64,000 nt of DNA from Nocardioides houyundeii (GCF_002865585.1 NZ_CP025581.1:124001-188000), one strand, 5' to 3'. Shown: positions 34,678 through 44,171, numbered from the stretch's first letter. Program-made: numbers and translations. The notes: generated from the sequence alone by a model not told the origin.

Positions 34678-35847
34678 TCAGTCGTCCCGGGAGCAGGGGG
34701 CGGCGTCCGCGTCGGGCTCCAGGGAGCGACGCAGGGGCTCGGCGACCTGCTTCCGGGTGAGGACGTAGCCCGTTTCCTTGTCCACCCGGGAGGAGGCCAC
34801 CACGACCCCGAGCGCGCGGCCGGCAGGTGTCACCAGGGGGCCGCCGGAGTCGCCGCCGCGGATGTCTCCGCGCACCGAGTAGGCGTCGTGCTCCTCGCGG
34901 TGGTCCCGCCAGATGTCGCTGGACTGCCAGGGCCCCTGGTCGCGGACCCGGGCCGGGGCGACCGTCAGCGGGCCGTTGTCCGGGTAGCCGATGACCGCGG
35001 CGGGGTCACCGTGCACCGCGTCGGTGAAGCGGAGGACCCGGCCCTTCAGCCCCGGTACGGCGAGCACGGCGACGTCGTGCCGGGCGTCGCAGACCACGAC
35101 CGTGGCGTCGAGGAGCCCCTGGTCCGTCTCGACGCCGATGCGGCGGGAGTCGGGCACCACGTGGGCCGCGGTCATCACCCGCTCGGGGGCGACCAGGAAG
35201 CCCGATCCCTGGTGCCCCATGACCTCCCCGTCGGCCAGGATCCGCCAGACGGACCGGGCCGCTCGCCGCACTCCCGGTCGGCTCACCACGTCCTCGGGTG
35301 GCGCGGCCACCGGCACGATGTCGACCGCGGTGAACACGTCGACGTACCGGGGGAAGTCGGAGCCGCGGCCCAGGTGGGCGAACTGCTCCACCAGTCGGCT
35401 GCTGAGGGGGAGGTGGACGTCGTTGAGCGTCCGCAGCGCCACCGACCGGTTCGCCGCACCCGCGACGCTGGACACGTTCGAGCCGGCCAGTGCCAGGCCC
35501 AGCATCCAGCTGACCCCGAGCGCCGCGACGATGCCGAAGACCAGCCCGCCGGGGTGGTCGAGCCACGGCCGGGGATGCCAGTTGATCCGGGTGCGCAGCC
35601 GGTGCTCCAGCCGGACCGCCAGAATGCGTACGCCGACCGCGCTGGCGCCGACGATGACCAGGGCCGCGAGGGCGACCCAGACCGAGAGCCCGACGTCCTC
35701 GAGCACGATCGGTGCCAGCACCAGGCCGAGCGCGGTGCCCAGCATCAGCCCCGTGTAGCCCCACAGTGCCCGCACCAGGCCCTCGGACCAGCCGAGGGCG
35801 GCGACCAGCAGGACCGCGGCCAGGATCAGGGCGTCGACGGGGTTCAC
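34678..35847 (-). CDS. MarP-like membrane serine protease (CvpA + trypsin-like)
   Basis: A 389-residue membrane protease. Residues 1-135 hold four hydrophobic segments in CvpA-domain order (DALILAAVLLVAALGWSEG onward). Residues about 190-375 are a trypsin/HtrA-like domain with a complete triad: His229 in MTAAHVVP, Asp258 in ARHDVAVL and Ser334 in RGGDSGGPLV. This matches MarP of Mycobacterium tuberculosis, a periplasmic protease needed to resist acid through peptidoglycan hydrolase activation. The protease domain is expected outside the membrane. Start is GTG at 35845-35847. The C-terminus has a lone Cys in PCSRDD. Confidence 0.9.
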   Translation of the reverse strand: MNPVDALILAAVLLVAALGWSEGLVRALWGYTGLMLGTALGLVLAPIVLEDVGLSVWVALAALVIVGASAVGVRILAVRLEHRLRTRINWHPRPWLDHPGGLVFGIVAALGVSWMLGLALAGSNVSSVAGAANRSVALRTLNDVHLPLSSRLVEQFAHLGRGSDFPRYVDVFTAVDIVPVAAPPEDVVSRPGVRRAARSVWRILADGEVMGHQGSGFLVAPERVMTAAHVVPDSRRIGVETDQGLLDATVVVCDARHDVAVLAVPGLKGRVLRFTDAVHGDPAAVIGYPDNGPLTVAPARVRDQGPWQSSDIWRDHREEHDAYSVRGDIRGGDSGGPLVTPAGRALGVVVASSRVDKETGYVLTRKQVAEPLRRSLEPDADAAPCSRDD

Positions 35848-35893
35848 CGGGGTGCCGTCCCGCCGCCTGGTGTCGTCCCGCTCCGTGAGGTGC

Positions 35894-36796
35894 TCAGCGT
35901 CCGGCGGTCAGGTCGGGGATCAGTCCGCTGCCCAGGGCCGCGTCCCGCAGCGGGGCAGCGAGCTCGGCCACCCGGCGGGTGCCGTCGAGGCCCAGGTGCT
36001 GCCAGCCTTCCAGCGCCAACCGGTCGGTCTCCTTCTCCAGCGCCTTGCGGAAGGCCACGCCCTCCTCGGTGAGGCGGTCCTCGGCGACCAGGCCCCGGTC
36101 CGCCAGCCGCTGGGTCCCGGCGTTCCACTCCTCCTCGCTCCACCCGCGGCTCGCCCGCATGAACCCGGTGGTGCCCGCGAAGAGGCCGTTGAGCACGATC
36201 GACTCGACCGGGTCCAGGCCGGCGCGCAGCAGCACGGCGACGTGGCCGTCGCCGCGGTGCTCGCGGATCAGGGTGCTCGCGTGCCAGAGCGCCAGGCCGG
36301 GCTCCTCGGGCCAGTCCAGGCCCGCGTGGGCGGCGTACAGCGGGCGGCCGTGGAGGGTGAGGCCGGCGCAGACGGTGCGGGTGAGCTCGAGGAGCTCCGC
36401 GACGTCGGTGTCGCCGACGACCTGCGCCATCAGCTCGGACATGCCGTCGTGCCGAGCCTGCAGCACCTGCTCCGGCGAGGCCGCCTCCCAGGAGGAGGGC
36501 AGAGCCTTGTCCAGCAGCCAGGGGGCGAAGACGTAGAAGGTGGCGGTCGGCACCTCGGGGCCCACCGGGCCGAACGCGGCGGAGCGGGCCGCGAAGTAGC
36601 TCAGCCGGGGGCGAAGCCCCAGGTCGACGTACTTCGCGGTCACGGAGGGGGCGAAGTAGCCCAGGATGTGCAGCACCTCCAGCGACCACCAGGCGTGCCG
36701 GGACGCCTTGGTCAGGTCTCGCGTGGGGTCGGCGGCCAGCTCGCCGGGCTGGGCGTCCGTCGGGGTGGCGCTCGTCAGGTCGGTGGACGCAGTCAT
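35894..36796 (-). CDS. SCO6745-family protein
   Basis: A 300-residue soluble, mainly helical protein of the actinobacterial SCO6745 family, which has no assigned function; parts may form a winged helix near the C-terminus (AGTQRLADRGLVAEDRLTEE). Recognisable stretches are HILGYFAPSVTAKYVDLGL, YFAARSAAFGPVG and FAGTTGFMRASRGWSEEEW. Start: ATG at 36794-36796 is preferred over a TTG three codons earlier because TAGTTT is 7 bases upstream of the ATG. It is divergent from the arylsulfotransferase gene. Confidence 0.75.
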   Translation of the reverse strand: MTASTDLTSATPTDAQPGELAADPTRDLTKASRHAWWSLEVLHILGYFAPSVTAKYVDLGLRPRLSYFAARSAAFGPVGPEVPTATFYVFAPWLLDKALPSSWEAASPEQVLQARHDGMSELMAQVVGDTDVAELLELTRTVCAGLTLHGRPLYAAHAGLDWPEEPGLALWHASTLIREHRGDGHVAVLLRAGLDPVESIVLNGLFAGTTGFMRASRGWSEEEWNAGTQRLADRGLVAEDRLTEEGVAFRKALEKETDRLALEGWQHLGLDGTRRVAELAAPLRDAALGSGLIPDLTAGR

Positions 36797-36803
36797 GGAC
36801 GGC

Positions 36804-36809
36804 AAACTA
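36804..36809 (-). promoter_or_regulatory. Putative -10 box of a leaderless promoter
   Basis: TAGTTT on the minus strand, 7 bases before the ATG at 36794-36796 of the SCO6745-like gene. Confidence 0.4.
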
Positions 36810-36844
36810 TCGCGCAGAGGCTGTCCGTGGGGGTGCTCGATGGC

Positions 36845-36850
36845 TAGGTT
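36845..36850 (+). promoter_or_regulatory. Putative -10 box of a leaderless promoter
   Basis: TAGGTT, 6 bases before the GTG at 36857 of the arylsulfotransferase gene. Confidence 0.43.
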
Positions 36851-36856
36851 CGCTCT

Positions 36857-38455
36857 GTGGCACCGACCGGGGAGGACGACGAGGCCGCCCGAGGGGTGAC
36901 CCGGCGGGCCTGGTTGGGCTACGCGTCAGCGGCGGCCGGCGGGGTGGTCCTGGGCGCTGGCGGCACGGCCGCCGGGTTCGCCCTCGCCGGGGACTCGGAC
37001 CGCGATGGGGACTCAGCAGGCTCTGAGGAGTCCTCGGACGCGCCTGACGCGGGGGCTGCCTCGGGCACGGCGGAGCCGAGCGACCCCGAGCCGCGGCGCT
37101 ACCTCAGCAACCAGCTCGTCGCCCCCGACGTCTCGGTGGAGACCACCGGAGCGGTCGCGGCCGGCCTGCTCTTCACGGGCGGCCGGATGTCGGTCTTCCA
37201 GGGAGCGATCCTGGACAACGACGGCGAGCCGGTGTGGCTGGAGCCGGATGGCCGGGGGGTCGCGGACCTGAAGGTGCAGACCTATCGGGGCAGGCCGGTG
37301 CTGACCTACTGGGCGGGCAACGTCTTCGAGGGCTGGGGCACGGGGCAGGGCGTCATCCTGGACGACCGCTACCGGGAGGTCGCGACCGTGCGCACCGGTC
37401 ACGGCGTGGCCGCCGACCTGCACGAGTTCACCCTGACCGACCGCGGTACGGCGCTGCTGGTCTCCTACCCGACCATCCCGTTCGACCTGACTCCGGTCGG
37501 GGGCCCGGCGCAGGGCTGGCTGCTCTCCAACCGGGTGCAGGAGGTGGACGTCGAGACCGGCGAGGTGCTGCTGGACTGGGTGGCCGAGGAGCGGCTCGAC
37601 CTGACTGAGACGCACGAGAAGCCGGGCGGCACCCGCCCCGGGGACTCCCCGGCCGGCGCCTTCGACGCGTGGCACGTCAACTCCGTCCAGGCGCGCGGGA
37701 ACGCACTGCTGCTGGGGTTCCGGCACTCCAGCTCCCTGGTCCTGGTGGACCGCCGCAGCGGCGAGGTGCGGTGGCGTCTCGGTGGCGAGCGCAGCGACTT
37801 CGAGGTGGCCGAGGACGCCCACTTCGGCTACCAGCACGACGCCCGGTTCCTCGACGGCGGAGCGGACGGCACCACGGTGACGGGGCGGCTGAGCGTCTTC
37901 GACAACAACGGCCGGATCGGCACCACGGGCCGCAGCTCTTCGGGGCTGCTGCTCGACGTGGACGAGTCGGCCCGCACGGTCCGCCTGGTACGCCGGTACA
38001 CCCGCGGCGACCGGTTCTCCGGGGCGATGGGGAGCATGCAGGTGCTCGACGACTCCCACGTCCTGGTGGGCTGGGGCACCGATCCCTCGGCCACCGAGTT
38101 CACTCCCGATGGGCAGGTGGTCCAGGAGGTGACCGGGTTGGCTGGCGGCTCCTACCGGGTCTACCGGCACCGGTGGACGGGTCGGCCGGACTCGGCGCCC
38201 GACGTGGCGGCGGCGCTGGACGAGGCCGGACTCACCGTGCACGCCTCCTGGAACGGCGCCACCGGTGTCGCCCGCTGGCGGGTGCTGGGCGCGGACGACC
38301 CGGACCGGCTGCGCCCGCTCAGCACCGGCAAGCGCACCGGCTTCGAGACCACGCTGACGGCGAAGCCCGTCGAGCACGTCGCCGTGGCGGCGCTCGACGC
38401 ACGGGGCCGCGAGCTGGGTCGGTCCCGGACCGTGCGGGTACGCCGCCCGCGTTGA
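36857..38455 (+). CDS. Arylsulfotransferase (ASST)-family exported protein
   Basis: A 532-residue exported protein. The N-terminus carries a Tat-like signal (TRRAWLGYASAAAGGVVLGA) followed by an Asp/Ser/Glu-rich low-complexity linker to about residue 80. The rest is a beta-propeller like arylsulfotransferase (PF14269-type): AILDNDGEPVWLEPDGRG, DLHEFTLTDRGTALLV, GAFDAWHVNSVQARGNALLL, GYQHDARFLDGGADG and NNGRIGTTGRSSSG. The conserved His (HEF, WHVNS, QHD) that carry the sulfo group in this family are present. Unlike PAPS enzymes it would use aryl sulfates as donors. Link to the PAPS-type sulfotransferase at 28.4 kb is only suggestive. Confidence 0.86.
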   Translation: MAPTGEDDEAARGVTRRAWLGYASAAAGGVVLGAGGTAAGFALAGDSDRDGDSAGSEESSDAPDAGAASGTAEPSDPEPRRYLSNQLVAPDVSVETTGAVAAGLLFTGGRMSVFQGAILDNDGEPVWLEPDGRGVADLKVQTYRGRPVLTYWAGNVFEGWGTGQGVILDDRYREVATVRTGHGVAADLHEFTLTDRGTALLVSYPTIPFDLTPVGGPAQGWLLSNRVQEVDVETGEVLLDWVAEERLDLTETHEKPGGTRPGDSPAGAFDAWHVNSVQARGNALLLGFRHSSSLVLVDRRSGEVRWRLGGERSDFEVAEDAHFGYQHDARFLDGGADGTTVTGRLSVFDNNGRIGTTGRSSSGLLLDVDESARTVRLVRRYTRGDRFSGAMGSMQVLDDSHVLVGWGTDPSATEFTPDGQVVQEVTGLAGGSYRVYRHRWTGRPDSAPDVAAALDEAGLTVHASWNGATGVARWRVLGADDPDRLRPLSTGKRTGFETTLTAKPVEHVAVAALDARGRELGRSRTVRVRRPR

Positions 38456-38477
38456 CCCGGCCGCTCGCGGTGCGGGG

Positions 38478-40019
38478 TCAGCCGGGAGCCAGGTGGCGGT
38501 TGATCAGGTGGAGCTCGGCGCCGGTGGCGTCGTGGTAGCGCTGGCCCTGGCGGTTGGTGAGGGGTCGGGTGCCGTGGGGTCCGACGAGGTAGTGGTGCCC
38601 GTGGGGAGTGGCCCAGGCGTAGGTCGCGGGGGCGATCTGGCGTGAGCGGAACCCGGCGTGGGTCTTCCAGCGGTGGTGGCGTCGGGACAGGGGTGCGCTG
38701 TTGTGGGTGCCGGTCTGATCTGGTTGGCCGGGTGGTGCGTCGTGGCGGTACGGGGTGGGGTGGTCGTGGTCGAGGTGGCGGGACCTGCTGGTGGCGTAGG
38801 GGAAGGTGTCGCGGGCGCCGACCAGGAGCCGGATGCGTTCCTTCAGGCCTGGGGAGTGTTCGTAGGCGGTGGTGGTGATGGTCTCTGCGAGGTCGATGAC
38901 GGGTTTGACGGTGAGGTGGGTGTGGCTCAGCCAGCCGGTGAGCTGGGCGGCCAGGACCGGGCCGTGGTCCTCGATGCGGGCCACCCCGGTCTCGGGGTGG
39001 GTCAGGGTGTGGTCGGTGAGGTGGAGGTAGAGCACCGCGGCGGGGCGCAGCCGGGTGGGGTCGATGCTGCGTAGTGCGGTGAGCAGGTCGGCGGGGAACG
39101 CCAACGCCCGGCTCAGGCCGGGGCCGTCCTGGGGATCGGCGGGCTCGGGCTGGTTCGGCTGGTCGGGTTGGTCGGGTTGGTCGGGGGTGGTGTGTTCGAG
39201 GAGGAGCTGGAGCAGCTCCGCGGGACGGGCCAGCCATCCCAGGGCCTCGGCCCGGAGCTCGTCCCGGCTGGGCCGCGACGCAGCCCCAGCTGTCCCGGTC
39301 TGGGTGGCTGTCTGGTCGTGCTGGGTGGCCAGGATCTCCGCGACCCGGGCCACCATCGCCTCCACATAGACCGCGTCCCCGGCCTCGACCCGGGCCACCA
39401 GGTGCCGCAGGCCGTGCTCATCGGTACGCGAAAGGGAGACGAACCGGCGCCGCCGCTGCTCCTCGACCCGGGCCGCGTGCCCGGCCGGGTCGGCCGCGAT
39501 GACCGCGGCCTCGGCGACCTCCAGCACCCGCGCGGGCGCCTCCCCGCCGATGCACCCCGCGACCGCGGCATCGACCACGCCGACCTCGACCAGCCCCAAC
39601 CGCCGCGACAACGACGCCACCCGCCGCGCCAGCCACGGCTCGCACCCCAACCCCAGCACCACCGCCCAGGTCCGCGGCAACCGCCACTGCAGATCCAGCA
39701 CATCAGCCATCACCGAGCGCACCGAGAGCCCGTGCACCCGCCGTACCACCGCCAGCTCTCCCAGGCACAGGTCCCGCACCCGCGGCGTGCCCTCACCACC
39801 GATCTCCACCAACCGGTCCCACCCCGACGCGCCCGGGTCATCACGCGGATCACCACCGTGCAGCACCGCCCACTGCGCCACCAGCCGCAGGTCCTCCACC
39901 TCCACCGCCCGCCGCGCCACCAACGCACACTCGGCCCGCTCCAACACCCCCGCAGCATCCAGCTCGTCGAGAGGGAACACATCTCCCTCGATCGACCCGG
40001 AGGTCCCTGGCAACGTCAT
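38478..40019 (-). CDS. DUF222/HNH endonuclease of the 13E12 family
   Basis: A 513-residue protein with an N-terminal DUF222 domain (residues about 1-330: WAVVLGLGCEPWLARRVASL, VVDAAVAGCIGGEAPARVLE) and a C-terminal HNH nuclease domain (SRHLDHDHPTPYRHDAPPG, LSRRHHRWKTHAGF). This family is abundant in mycobacteria and Nocardioidaceae as the 13E12 repeat family and probably acts as a homing-like or DNA-damage endonuclease. A Pro/Asp/Gln stretch (PDQPDQPDQPNQPEP) comes from a 9-base DNA repeat. The ATG at 40017-40019 has TATCCT 6 bases upstream and a perfect LexA box directly beyond, so SOS control is likely. Confidence 0.88.
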   Translation of the reverse strand: MTLPGTSGSIEGDVFPLDELDAAGVLERAECALVARRAVEVEDLRLVAQWAVLHGGDPRDDPGASGWDRLVEIGGEGTPRVRDLCLGELAVVRRVHGLSVRSVMADVLDLQWRLPRTWAVVLGLGCEPWLARRVASLSRRLGLVEVGVVDAAVAGCIGGEAPARVLEVAEAAVIAADPAGHAARVEEQRRRRFVSLSRTDEHGLRHLVARVEAGDAVYVEAMVARVAEILATQHDQTATQTGTAGAASRPSRDELRAEALGWLARPAELLQLLLEHTTPDQPDQPDQPNQPEPADPQDGPGLSRALAFPADLLTALRSIDPTRLRPAAVLYLHLTDHTLTHPETGVARIEDHGPVLAAQLTGWLSHTHLTVKPVIDLAETITTTAYEHSPGLKERIRLLVGARDTFPYATSRSRHLDHDHPTPYRHDAPPGQPDQTGTHNSAPLSRRHHRWKTHAGFRSRQIAPATYAWATPHGHHYLVGPHGTRPLTNRQGQRYHDATGAELHLINRHLAPG

Positions 40020-40025
40020 AGACCC

Positions 40026-40031
40026 AGGATA
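40026..40031 (-). promoter_or_regulatory. Putative -10 box of a leaderless promoter, next to an SOS box
   Basis: TATCCT on the minus strand, 6 bases before the ATG at 40017-40019 of the HNH gene; the LexA box begins 3 bases further upstream. Confidence 0.5.
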
Positions 40032-40033
40032 AT

Positions 40034-40047
40034 CGAACAGGTGTTCG
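40034..40047. promoter_or_regulatory. SOS (LexA) box of the HNH endonuclease gene
   Basis: CGAAC-AGGT-GTTCG, an exact match to the Gram-positive/actinobacterial LexA consensus CGAAC-N4-GTTCG, extended by flanking T/A to TCGAACAGGTGTTCGA. It lies in the promoter of the 13E12 gene, 15-28 bases before its ATG. LexA control of 13E12 genes is known in mycobacteria. Confidence 0.82.
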
Positions 40048-40100
40048 AGCAATATCGCCCAGACTGGGGATTCGCGGCCCTGCGGTGGCCGGCGACTCGG

Positions 40101-41273
40101 CTAGTCGGAGCCGAAGAGGTCGCGGGTGTAGACGCGGTCGGCTACGTCTGCGATGTCGTCGGTGAGGCGGTTGGCGACGATGACGTCGGCGGTCTTCTTG
40201 AACTCGTCGAGGTCGCGGATGATGCGGGAGCCGAAGAAGGTGTCGTCGGTGAGCTCGGGTTCGTAGACGATGACCTCGATGCCCTTGGCCTTGATCCGTT
40301 TCATGATTCCTTGGACCGAGGAGGAGCGGAAGTTGTCGGAGCCGGCTTTCATGATGAGGCGATGGATGCCGACGACGTGGGGGTTGCGTTCGAGGATGTC
40401 GAAGGCGATGAAGTCCTTGCGGGTGCGGTTGGCGGTGACGATGGCGGAGATGAGGGTCTGGGGGACTTCGGAGTAGTTGGCCAGGAGCTGTTTGGTGTCC
40501 TTGGGCAGGCAGTAGCCGCCGTAGCCGAAGGAGGGGTTGTTGTAGTGGGTGCCGATCCGGGGGTCCAGGCCGACGCCGTCGATGATGGCGCGGGTGTCGA
40601 GGCCGCGGGTGATGGCGAAGGAGTCGAGCTCGTTGAAATAGGCCACGCGCATGGCGAGGTAGGTGTTGGCGAAGAGCTTGATGGCCTCGGCCTCGGTGGG
40701 GTTGGTGAGCAGCACGGGGACGTCGTGGTCCAGGGCTCCGGCCAGGAGGAGGTCGGCGAAGCGTTGGGCGCGGGGTGTGTTCTCGCCGACGATGATGCGG
40801 GAGGGGCGCAGGTTGTCGAGCAGGGCTTTGCCCTCGCGGAGGAACTCGGGGGAGAAGATGATGTTCTCGGTGCCCATTCGGGCGCGGATGTCTTCGACGT
40901 AGCCGACGGGGATGGTGGACTTGATGACCATGACCGCGTCTGGGTTGGCGGCCATGACCGCGGTGATGACGGCTTCGACGCTGGAGGTGTCGAAGTAGTT
41001 GGTCTGGGCGTCGTAGTCGGTGGGGGTGGCGATCACGACGTACTCGGCTTCGGCGTACGCGGTGGCGGGGTCGAGGGTGAAGGTGAGGTCGAGGTCGCGG
41101 GTGGTGAGGTAGTCGGAGATCTCGGGGTCGTGGATCGGGGAGCGTTTGGCGTTGAGTGCCTCGACCTTGTCGGGGTCGACCTCGAGGCCGACGACCTCGT
41201 TGTGCTGGGAGAGCAGCACCGCGATGGACAGGCCGACGTACCCCAGCCCGACGACGGCGATCTTGGTGGTCAC
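40101..41273 (-). CDS. ugd: UDP-glucose 6-dehydrogenase
   Basis: A 390-residue cytoplasmic enzyme that oxidises UDP-glucose to UDP-glucuronate with two NAD+. N-terminal Rossmann motif [18 protein letters not shown], then [46 protein letters not shown] and the catalytic Cys255 in [13 protein letters not shown]. The 390-residue length fits the HasB/short Ugd type. The GTG at 41271-41273 is chosen because the Rossmann strand starts at residue 3 and TAGACT lies 7 bases upstream. UDP-glucuronate would feed capsule or exopolysaccharide synthesis; no other capsule gene is adjacent. Third-position GC is lower than in neighbours. Confidence 0.94.
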   Translation of the reverse strand: MTTKIAVVGLGYVGLSIAVLLSQHNEVVGLEVDPDKVEALNAKRSPIHDPEISDYLTTRDLDLTFTLDPATAYAEAEYVVIATPTDYDAQTNYFDTSSVEAVITAVMAANPDAVMVIKSTIPVGYVEDIRARMGTENIIFSPEFLREGKALLDNLRPSRIIVGENTPRAQRFADLLLAGALDHDVPVLLTNPTEAEAIKLFANTYLAMRVAYFNELDSFAITRGLDTRAIIDGVGLDPRIGTHYNNPSFGYGGYCLPKDTKQLLANYSEVPQTLISAIVTANRTRKDFIAFDILERNPHVVGIHRLIMKAGSDNFRSSSVQGIMKRIKAKGIEVIVYEPELTDDTFFGSRIIRDLDEFKKTADVIVANRLTDDIADVADRVYTRDLFGSD

Positions 41274-41280
41274 GGCGGTG

Positions 41281-41286
41281 AGTCTA
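41281..41286 (-). promoter_or_regulatory. Putative -10 box of a leaderless promoter
   Basis: TAGACT on the minus strand, 7 bases before the GTG at 41271-41273 of ugd. Confidence 0.43.
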
Positions 41287-41331
41287 GGGCGGGGAGCAGA
41301 CCTGCGCTCGGCGCAGCCCGAGCGCCACGGG

Positions 41332-41337
41332 CAGAAT
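41332..41337 (+). promoter_or_regulatory. Putative -10 box of a leaderless promoter
   Basis: CAGAAT, 6 bases before the GTG at 41344 of the acetyltransferase-like gene; weaker than the others because it lacks the first T of TANNNT. Confidence 0.33.
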
Positions 41338-41343
41338 GACGGC

Positions 41344-42075
41344 GTGGACGTGACGATCTCGGTGCTCGCGGACCGACCGGACTTGGTCGAGGCCTTCTGG
41401 GCCATGGATAGCCCTTGGCCGGAGTTCATGGCGCACGACCCGATCAGCAACCTCTTCTACGGAGTCCTCGAGCAGTACGCCGACTACGTGCTCCTCGCCC
41501 AGGATCACACGGGCGAGGTGGTGGCGCAGGCATGCTCGGTGCCGTTCCACCTCGACGGCGACGAGCTGCCCGACGACGGCTGGGACGGGGCGGTCCGCCG
41601 GGCGGCAGCCACCCGGATGCGCGGACAGCAGCCGAACGCCGTCTCCGCACTCGAGGTCGCGATCAGGCCCGACCACCAGGGTGCCGGTCTCTCGAGCCGG
41701 ATGCTGATCGCGCTGCGGGACAACGCCGCCCGCCTCGGGTACGCCGAGCTCGTCGCGCCGGTACGCCCCAACGGCAAGGCCGACGTCGACGAGCCGATGG
41801 CCGGCTATGCCTTCCGGACCCGCGAGGACGGCCTGCCGGTGGACCCCTGGCTGCGGGTCCACGTCCGCATCGGAGGCCGTATCGACAAGGTCGCCCCTCG
41901 TTCGATGGTCATCCCGAGCACCCTGGAGGAGTGGCGCCGCTGGACCGGGCTGCCCTTCGACCGCACCGGCCCCGTGGCGGTGCCGAAGGCGCTGGCGCCG
42001 GTGCACTGCGACGTGGAGCACGGGATCGCGGTCTACACCGAGCCCAACGTCTGGGTGCGGCACCCGACCGCCTGA
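41344..42075 (+). CDS. GNAT-fold acetyltransferase-like protein
   Basis: A 243-residue cytoplasmic protein with a GNAT-like acetyl-CoA loop: [20 protein letters not shown] near residues 100-118, followed by [20 protein letters not shown]. The C-terminal 90 residues ([37 protein letters not shown]) are like a subgroup of actinobacterial GNAT proteins whose substrate is unknown. The GTG at 41344 is chosen because the fold begins there; a second GTG two codons later is possible. Divergent from ugd. Confidence 0.8.
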   Translation: MDVTISVLADRPDLVEAFWAMDSPWPEFMAHDPISNLFYGVLEQYADYVLLAQDHTGEVVAQACSVPFHLDGDELPDDGWDGAVRRAAATRMRGQQPNAVSALEVAIRPDHQGAGLSSRMLIALRDNAARLGYAELVAPVRPNGKADVDEPMAGYAFRTREDGLPVDPWLRVHVRIGGRIDKVAPRSMVIPSTLEEWRRWTGLPFDRTGPVAVPKALAPVHCDVEHGIAVYTEPNVWVRHPTA

Positions 42076-42106
42076 CCGAGCCCCGGCCGCCCGCGAGCCG
42101 CGGCGC

Positions 42107-44122
42107 TCACAGCGCCGCGGCGACCTCGGTCCCCTGACGGATGGCGCGCTTGGCGTCCAGCTCGGCTGCCACGTCCGCGCCGCCGATGAGGTGCACGCCG
42201 CCACCGATCAGGCGGCCCTGCTCCTCCAGGGTGTCGTAGAGCTCCCGGACCGACTCCTGCCCGGCGCACACCACGACGTGGTCGACCTCGAGCAGCCGCT
42301 GCTGGCCGCCCACGACCAGGTGCAGGCCCGCGTCGTCGATCCGGTCGTACGTCGCCCCGCTGACCTGGGCGACCCCGGACTGCTTGAGCACCGCCCGGTG
42401 CGCCCAGCCCGAGGTCTTGCCCAGCCCGATGCCGATGGGGGTCTCCTTGCGCTGGACCAGCGTCACCTCGCGGACGGCGTGCCGGGGCTTCTTCTCCATC
42501 AGCCCGCCGCGGTGCAGCGACGGGTCGCCGACGCCCCAGTGGGCCATCCAGTCCTCCTGGGTCTCGCCCGCGTCGTGGGTCAGGAAGTGGCTGACGTCCA
42601 CGCCGATGCCGCCCGCGCCGATCACCGCGACGCGCCGGCCCGGGACGACCCGGCCCGACAGCACGTCGGCGTAGGAGACCGACTTGGGGTGGTAGATGCC
42701 CTCGATCTCGGGCATCCGGGGCTCCACGCCCGTGGCCACGATGACGTGGTCGAAGCCGTCGAGCTGCCCCGCGCTGGCGCGCGTGCCGAGGCGTACGTCG
42801 ACCCCGAGCACCTCCAGCCGACGCCCGAAGTAGCGCAGCGTCTCCGCGAAGTCCTCCTTGCCGGGCACCTGCATGGCCAGCCGGAACTGGCCGCCGATCT
42901 CGCCGGCCTGCTCGAAGAGCGTGACGGCCAGGCCGCGCTCGGCCGCGCTGACGGCGGCGGAGAGCCCGGCCGGCCCGGCGCCGACCACCGCGACGCTCTC
43001 ACGACGGCGTACCGGACCGAGGACGAGCTTGGTCTCGTGGCAGGCGCGGGGGTTGACCAGGCAGGAGGCGGTCTTGTTCGCGAAGACGTGGTCCAGGCAG
43101 GCCTGGTTGCAGGCGATGCAGGTGTTGATCTCGTCGGCGCGACCGGCCGCGGCCTTGTTGACGAACTCCGGGTCGGCCAGCAGCGGCCGGGCCATCGAGA
43201 CCAGGTCCGCCTCGCCCGCGGCCAGGATCTCCTCGGCCGTGGTGGGGGAGCTGATCCGGTTGGAGGCGCAGACCGGCACCGAGACCGCCGCCTTGAGGCG
43301 GGCGGTGACCGAGCGCCAGGCGCCCTGCGGCACCTGGGTGATGATCGTGGGCACCCGGGCCTCGTGCCAGCCGATGCCGGTGTTCAGGACGGTGACCCCC
43401 GCGTCGGTCAGCCGGTGGGCCAGCTCAACGGTCTCCTCCCAGGTCTGGCCGTCCTCGACGAGGTCCAGCAGCGAGATCCGGTAGATGATCGGGAAGTCGC
43501 CGACCAGCTCGCGGGCCCGGCGCACGACCTCGACGGGGAAGCGCATCCGCTTCTCGGCGGTGCCGCCCCACTCGTCGGTGCGCTCGTTGGTCCGGGCCGC
43601 CAGGAACTGGTTGATCAGGTAGCCCTCCGAGCCCATGATCTCGACCGCGTCGTAGCCGGCTTTGCGGGCCAGCGCGACGGACTTGGCGAAGTCGGTCGCC
43701 GTCGCGTCCACCGCCTTGGCCGACAGGGCGCTCGGCTTGAACGGGTTGATCGGCGCCTGCTTGGCTGAGGCGCTGACGCTGAACGGGTGGTAGGCGTAGC
43801 GGCCGGCGTGCAGGATCTGCATCGCGATGGCGCCGCCCTCGGCGTGCACCGCCGCGGTCACCCGGCGGTGCCGCATCGCCTGCATCCGGGTGGTCATCTC
43901 CGACCCGAGCGGCTTGAGCCAGCCGCGCTTGTTGGGTGCGTAGCCGCCGGTGATGATCAGCCCGGTGCCGCCGCGGGCCCGCTCGGCGAAGTACGCCGCG
44001 AGCCGGTCGATGTGCCACGGCGCGTCCTCGAGGCCGGTGTGCATCGAGCCCATCACCGCCCGGTTGCGCAGGGTCAGCGGCCCCAGGGTGAGCGGGGTCA
44101 GGAGGTGCGGGAAGTCGGTCAC
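42107..44122 (-). CDS. fadH: 2,4-dienoyl-CoA reductase-like FAD/FMN/4Fe-4S oxidoreductase
   Basis: A 671-residue enzyme of the FadH/trimethylamine dehydrogenase group. N-terminal old-yellow-enzyme barrel (PLTLGPLTLRNRAVMGSMHT, GGTGLIITGGYAPNKRG, GYDAVEIMGSEGYLINQFLA), then a 4Fe-4S motif CIACNQACLDHV...SC (C-X2-C-X3-C-X11-C), then an FAD/NAD(P) half (VAVVGAGPAGLSAAVSAAER, RVAVIGAGGIGVDVSHFL). It reduces 2,4-dienoyl-CoA esters during beta-oxidation of unsaturated fatty acids with NADPH. Length is normal. It lies 49 bases downstream of a PadR gene on the same strand and may be regulated by it. Confidence 0.93.
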   Translation of the reverse strand: MTDFPHLLTPLTLGPLTLRNRAVMGSMHTGLEDAPWHIDRLAAYFAERARGGTGLIITGGYAPNKRGWLKPLGSEMTTRMQAMRHRRVTAAVHAEGGAIAMQILHAGRYAYHPFSVSASAKQAPINPFKPSALSAKAVDATATDFAKSVALARKAGYDAVEIMGSEGYLINQFLAARTNERTDEWGGTAEKRMRFPVEVVRRARELVGDFPIIYRISLLDLVEDGQTWEETVELAHRLTDAGVTVLNTGIGWHEARVPTIITQVPQGAWRSVTARLKAAVSVPVCASNRISSPTTAEEILAAGEADLVSMARPLLADPEFVNKAAAGRADEINTCIACNQACLDHVFANKTASCLVNPRACHETKLVLGPVRRRESVAVVGAGPAGLSAAVSAAERGLAVTLFEQAGEIGGQFRLAMQVPGKEDFAETLRYFGRRLEVLGVDVRLGTRASAGQLDGFDHVIVATGVEPRMPEIEGIYHPKSVSYADVLSGRVVPGRRVAVIGAGGIGVDVSHFLTHDAGETQEDWMAHWGVGDPSLHRGGLMEKKPRHAVREVTLVQRKETPIGIGLGKTSGWAHRAVLKQSGVAQVSGATYDRIDDAGLHLVVGGQQRLLEVDHVVVCAGQESVRELYDTLEEQGRLIGGGVHLIGGADVAAELDAKRAIRQGTEVAAAL

Positions 44123-44171
44123 GTGGTCGTCCTTGTCGTGGGCGGCGGCGTCGTGGCGGGAGGGGCTGGGT

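Noticed and set aside
39160..39200. GGTTGGTCG-type tandem repeats as a regulatory or CRISPR-like array
   Set aside because: They are short in-frame 9-base repeats that encode the Asp-Gln-Pro stretch inside the HNH endonuclease gene; no spacers or leader exist.
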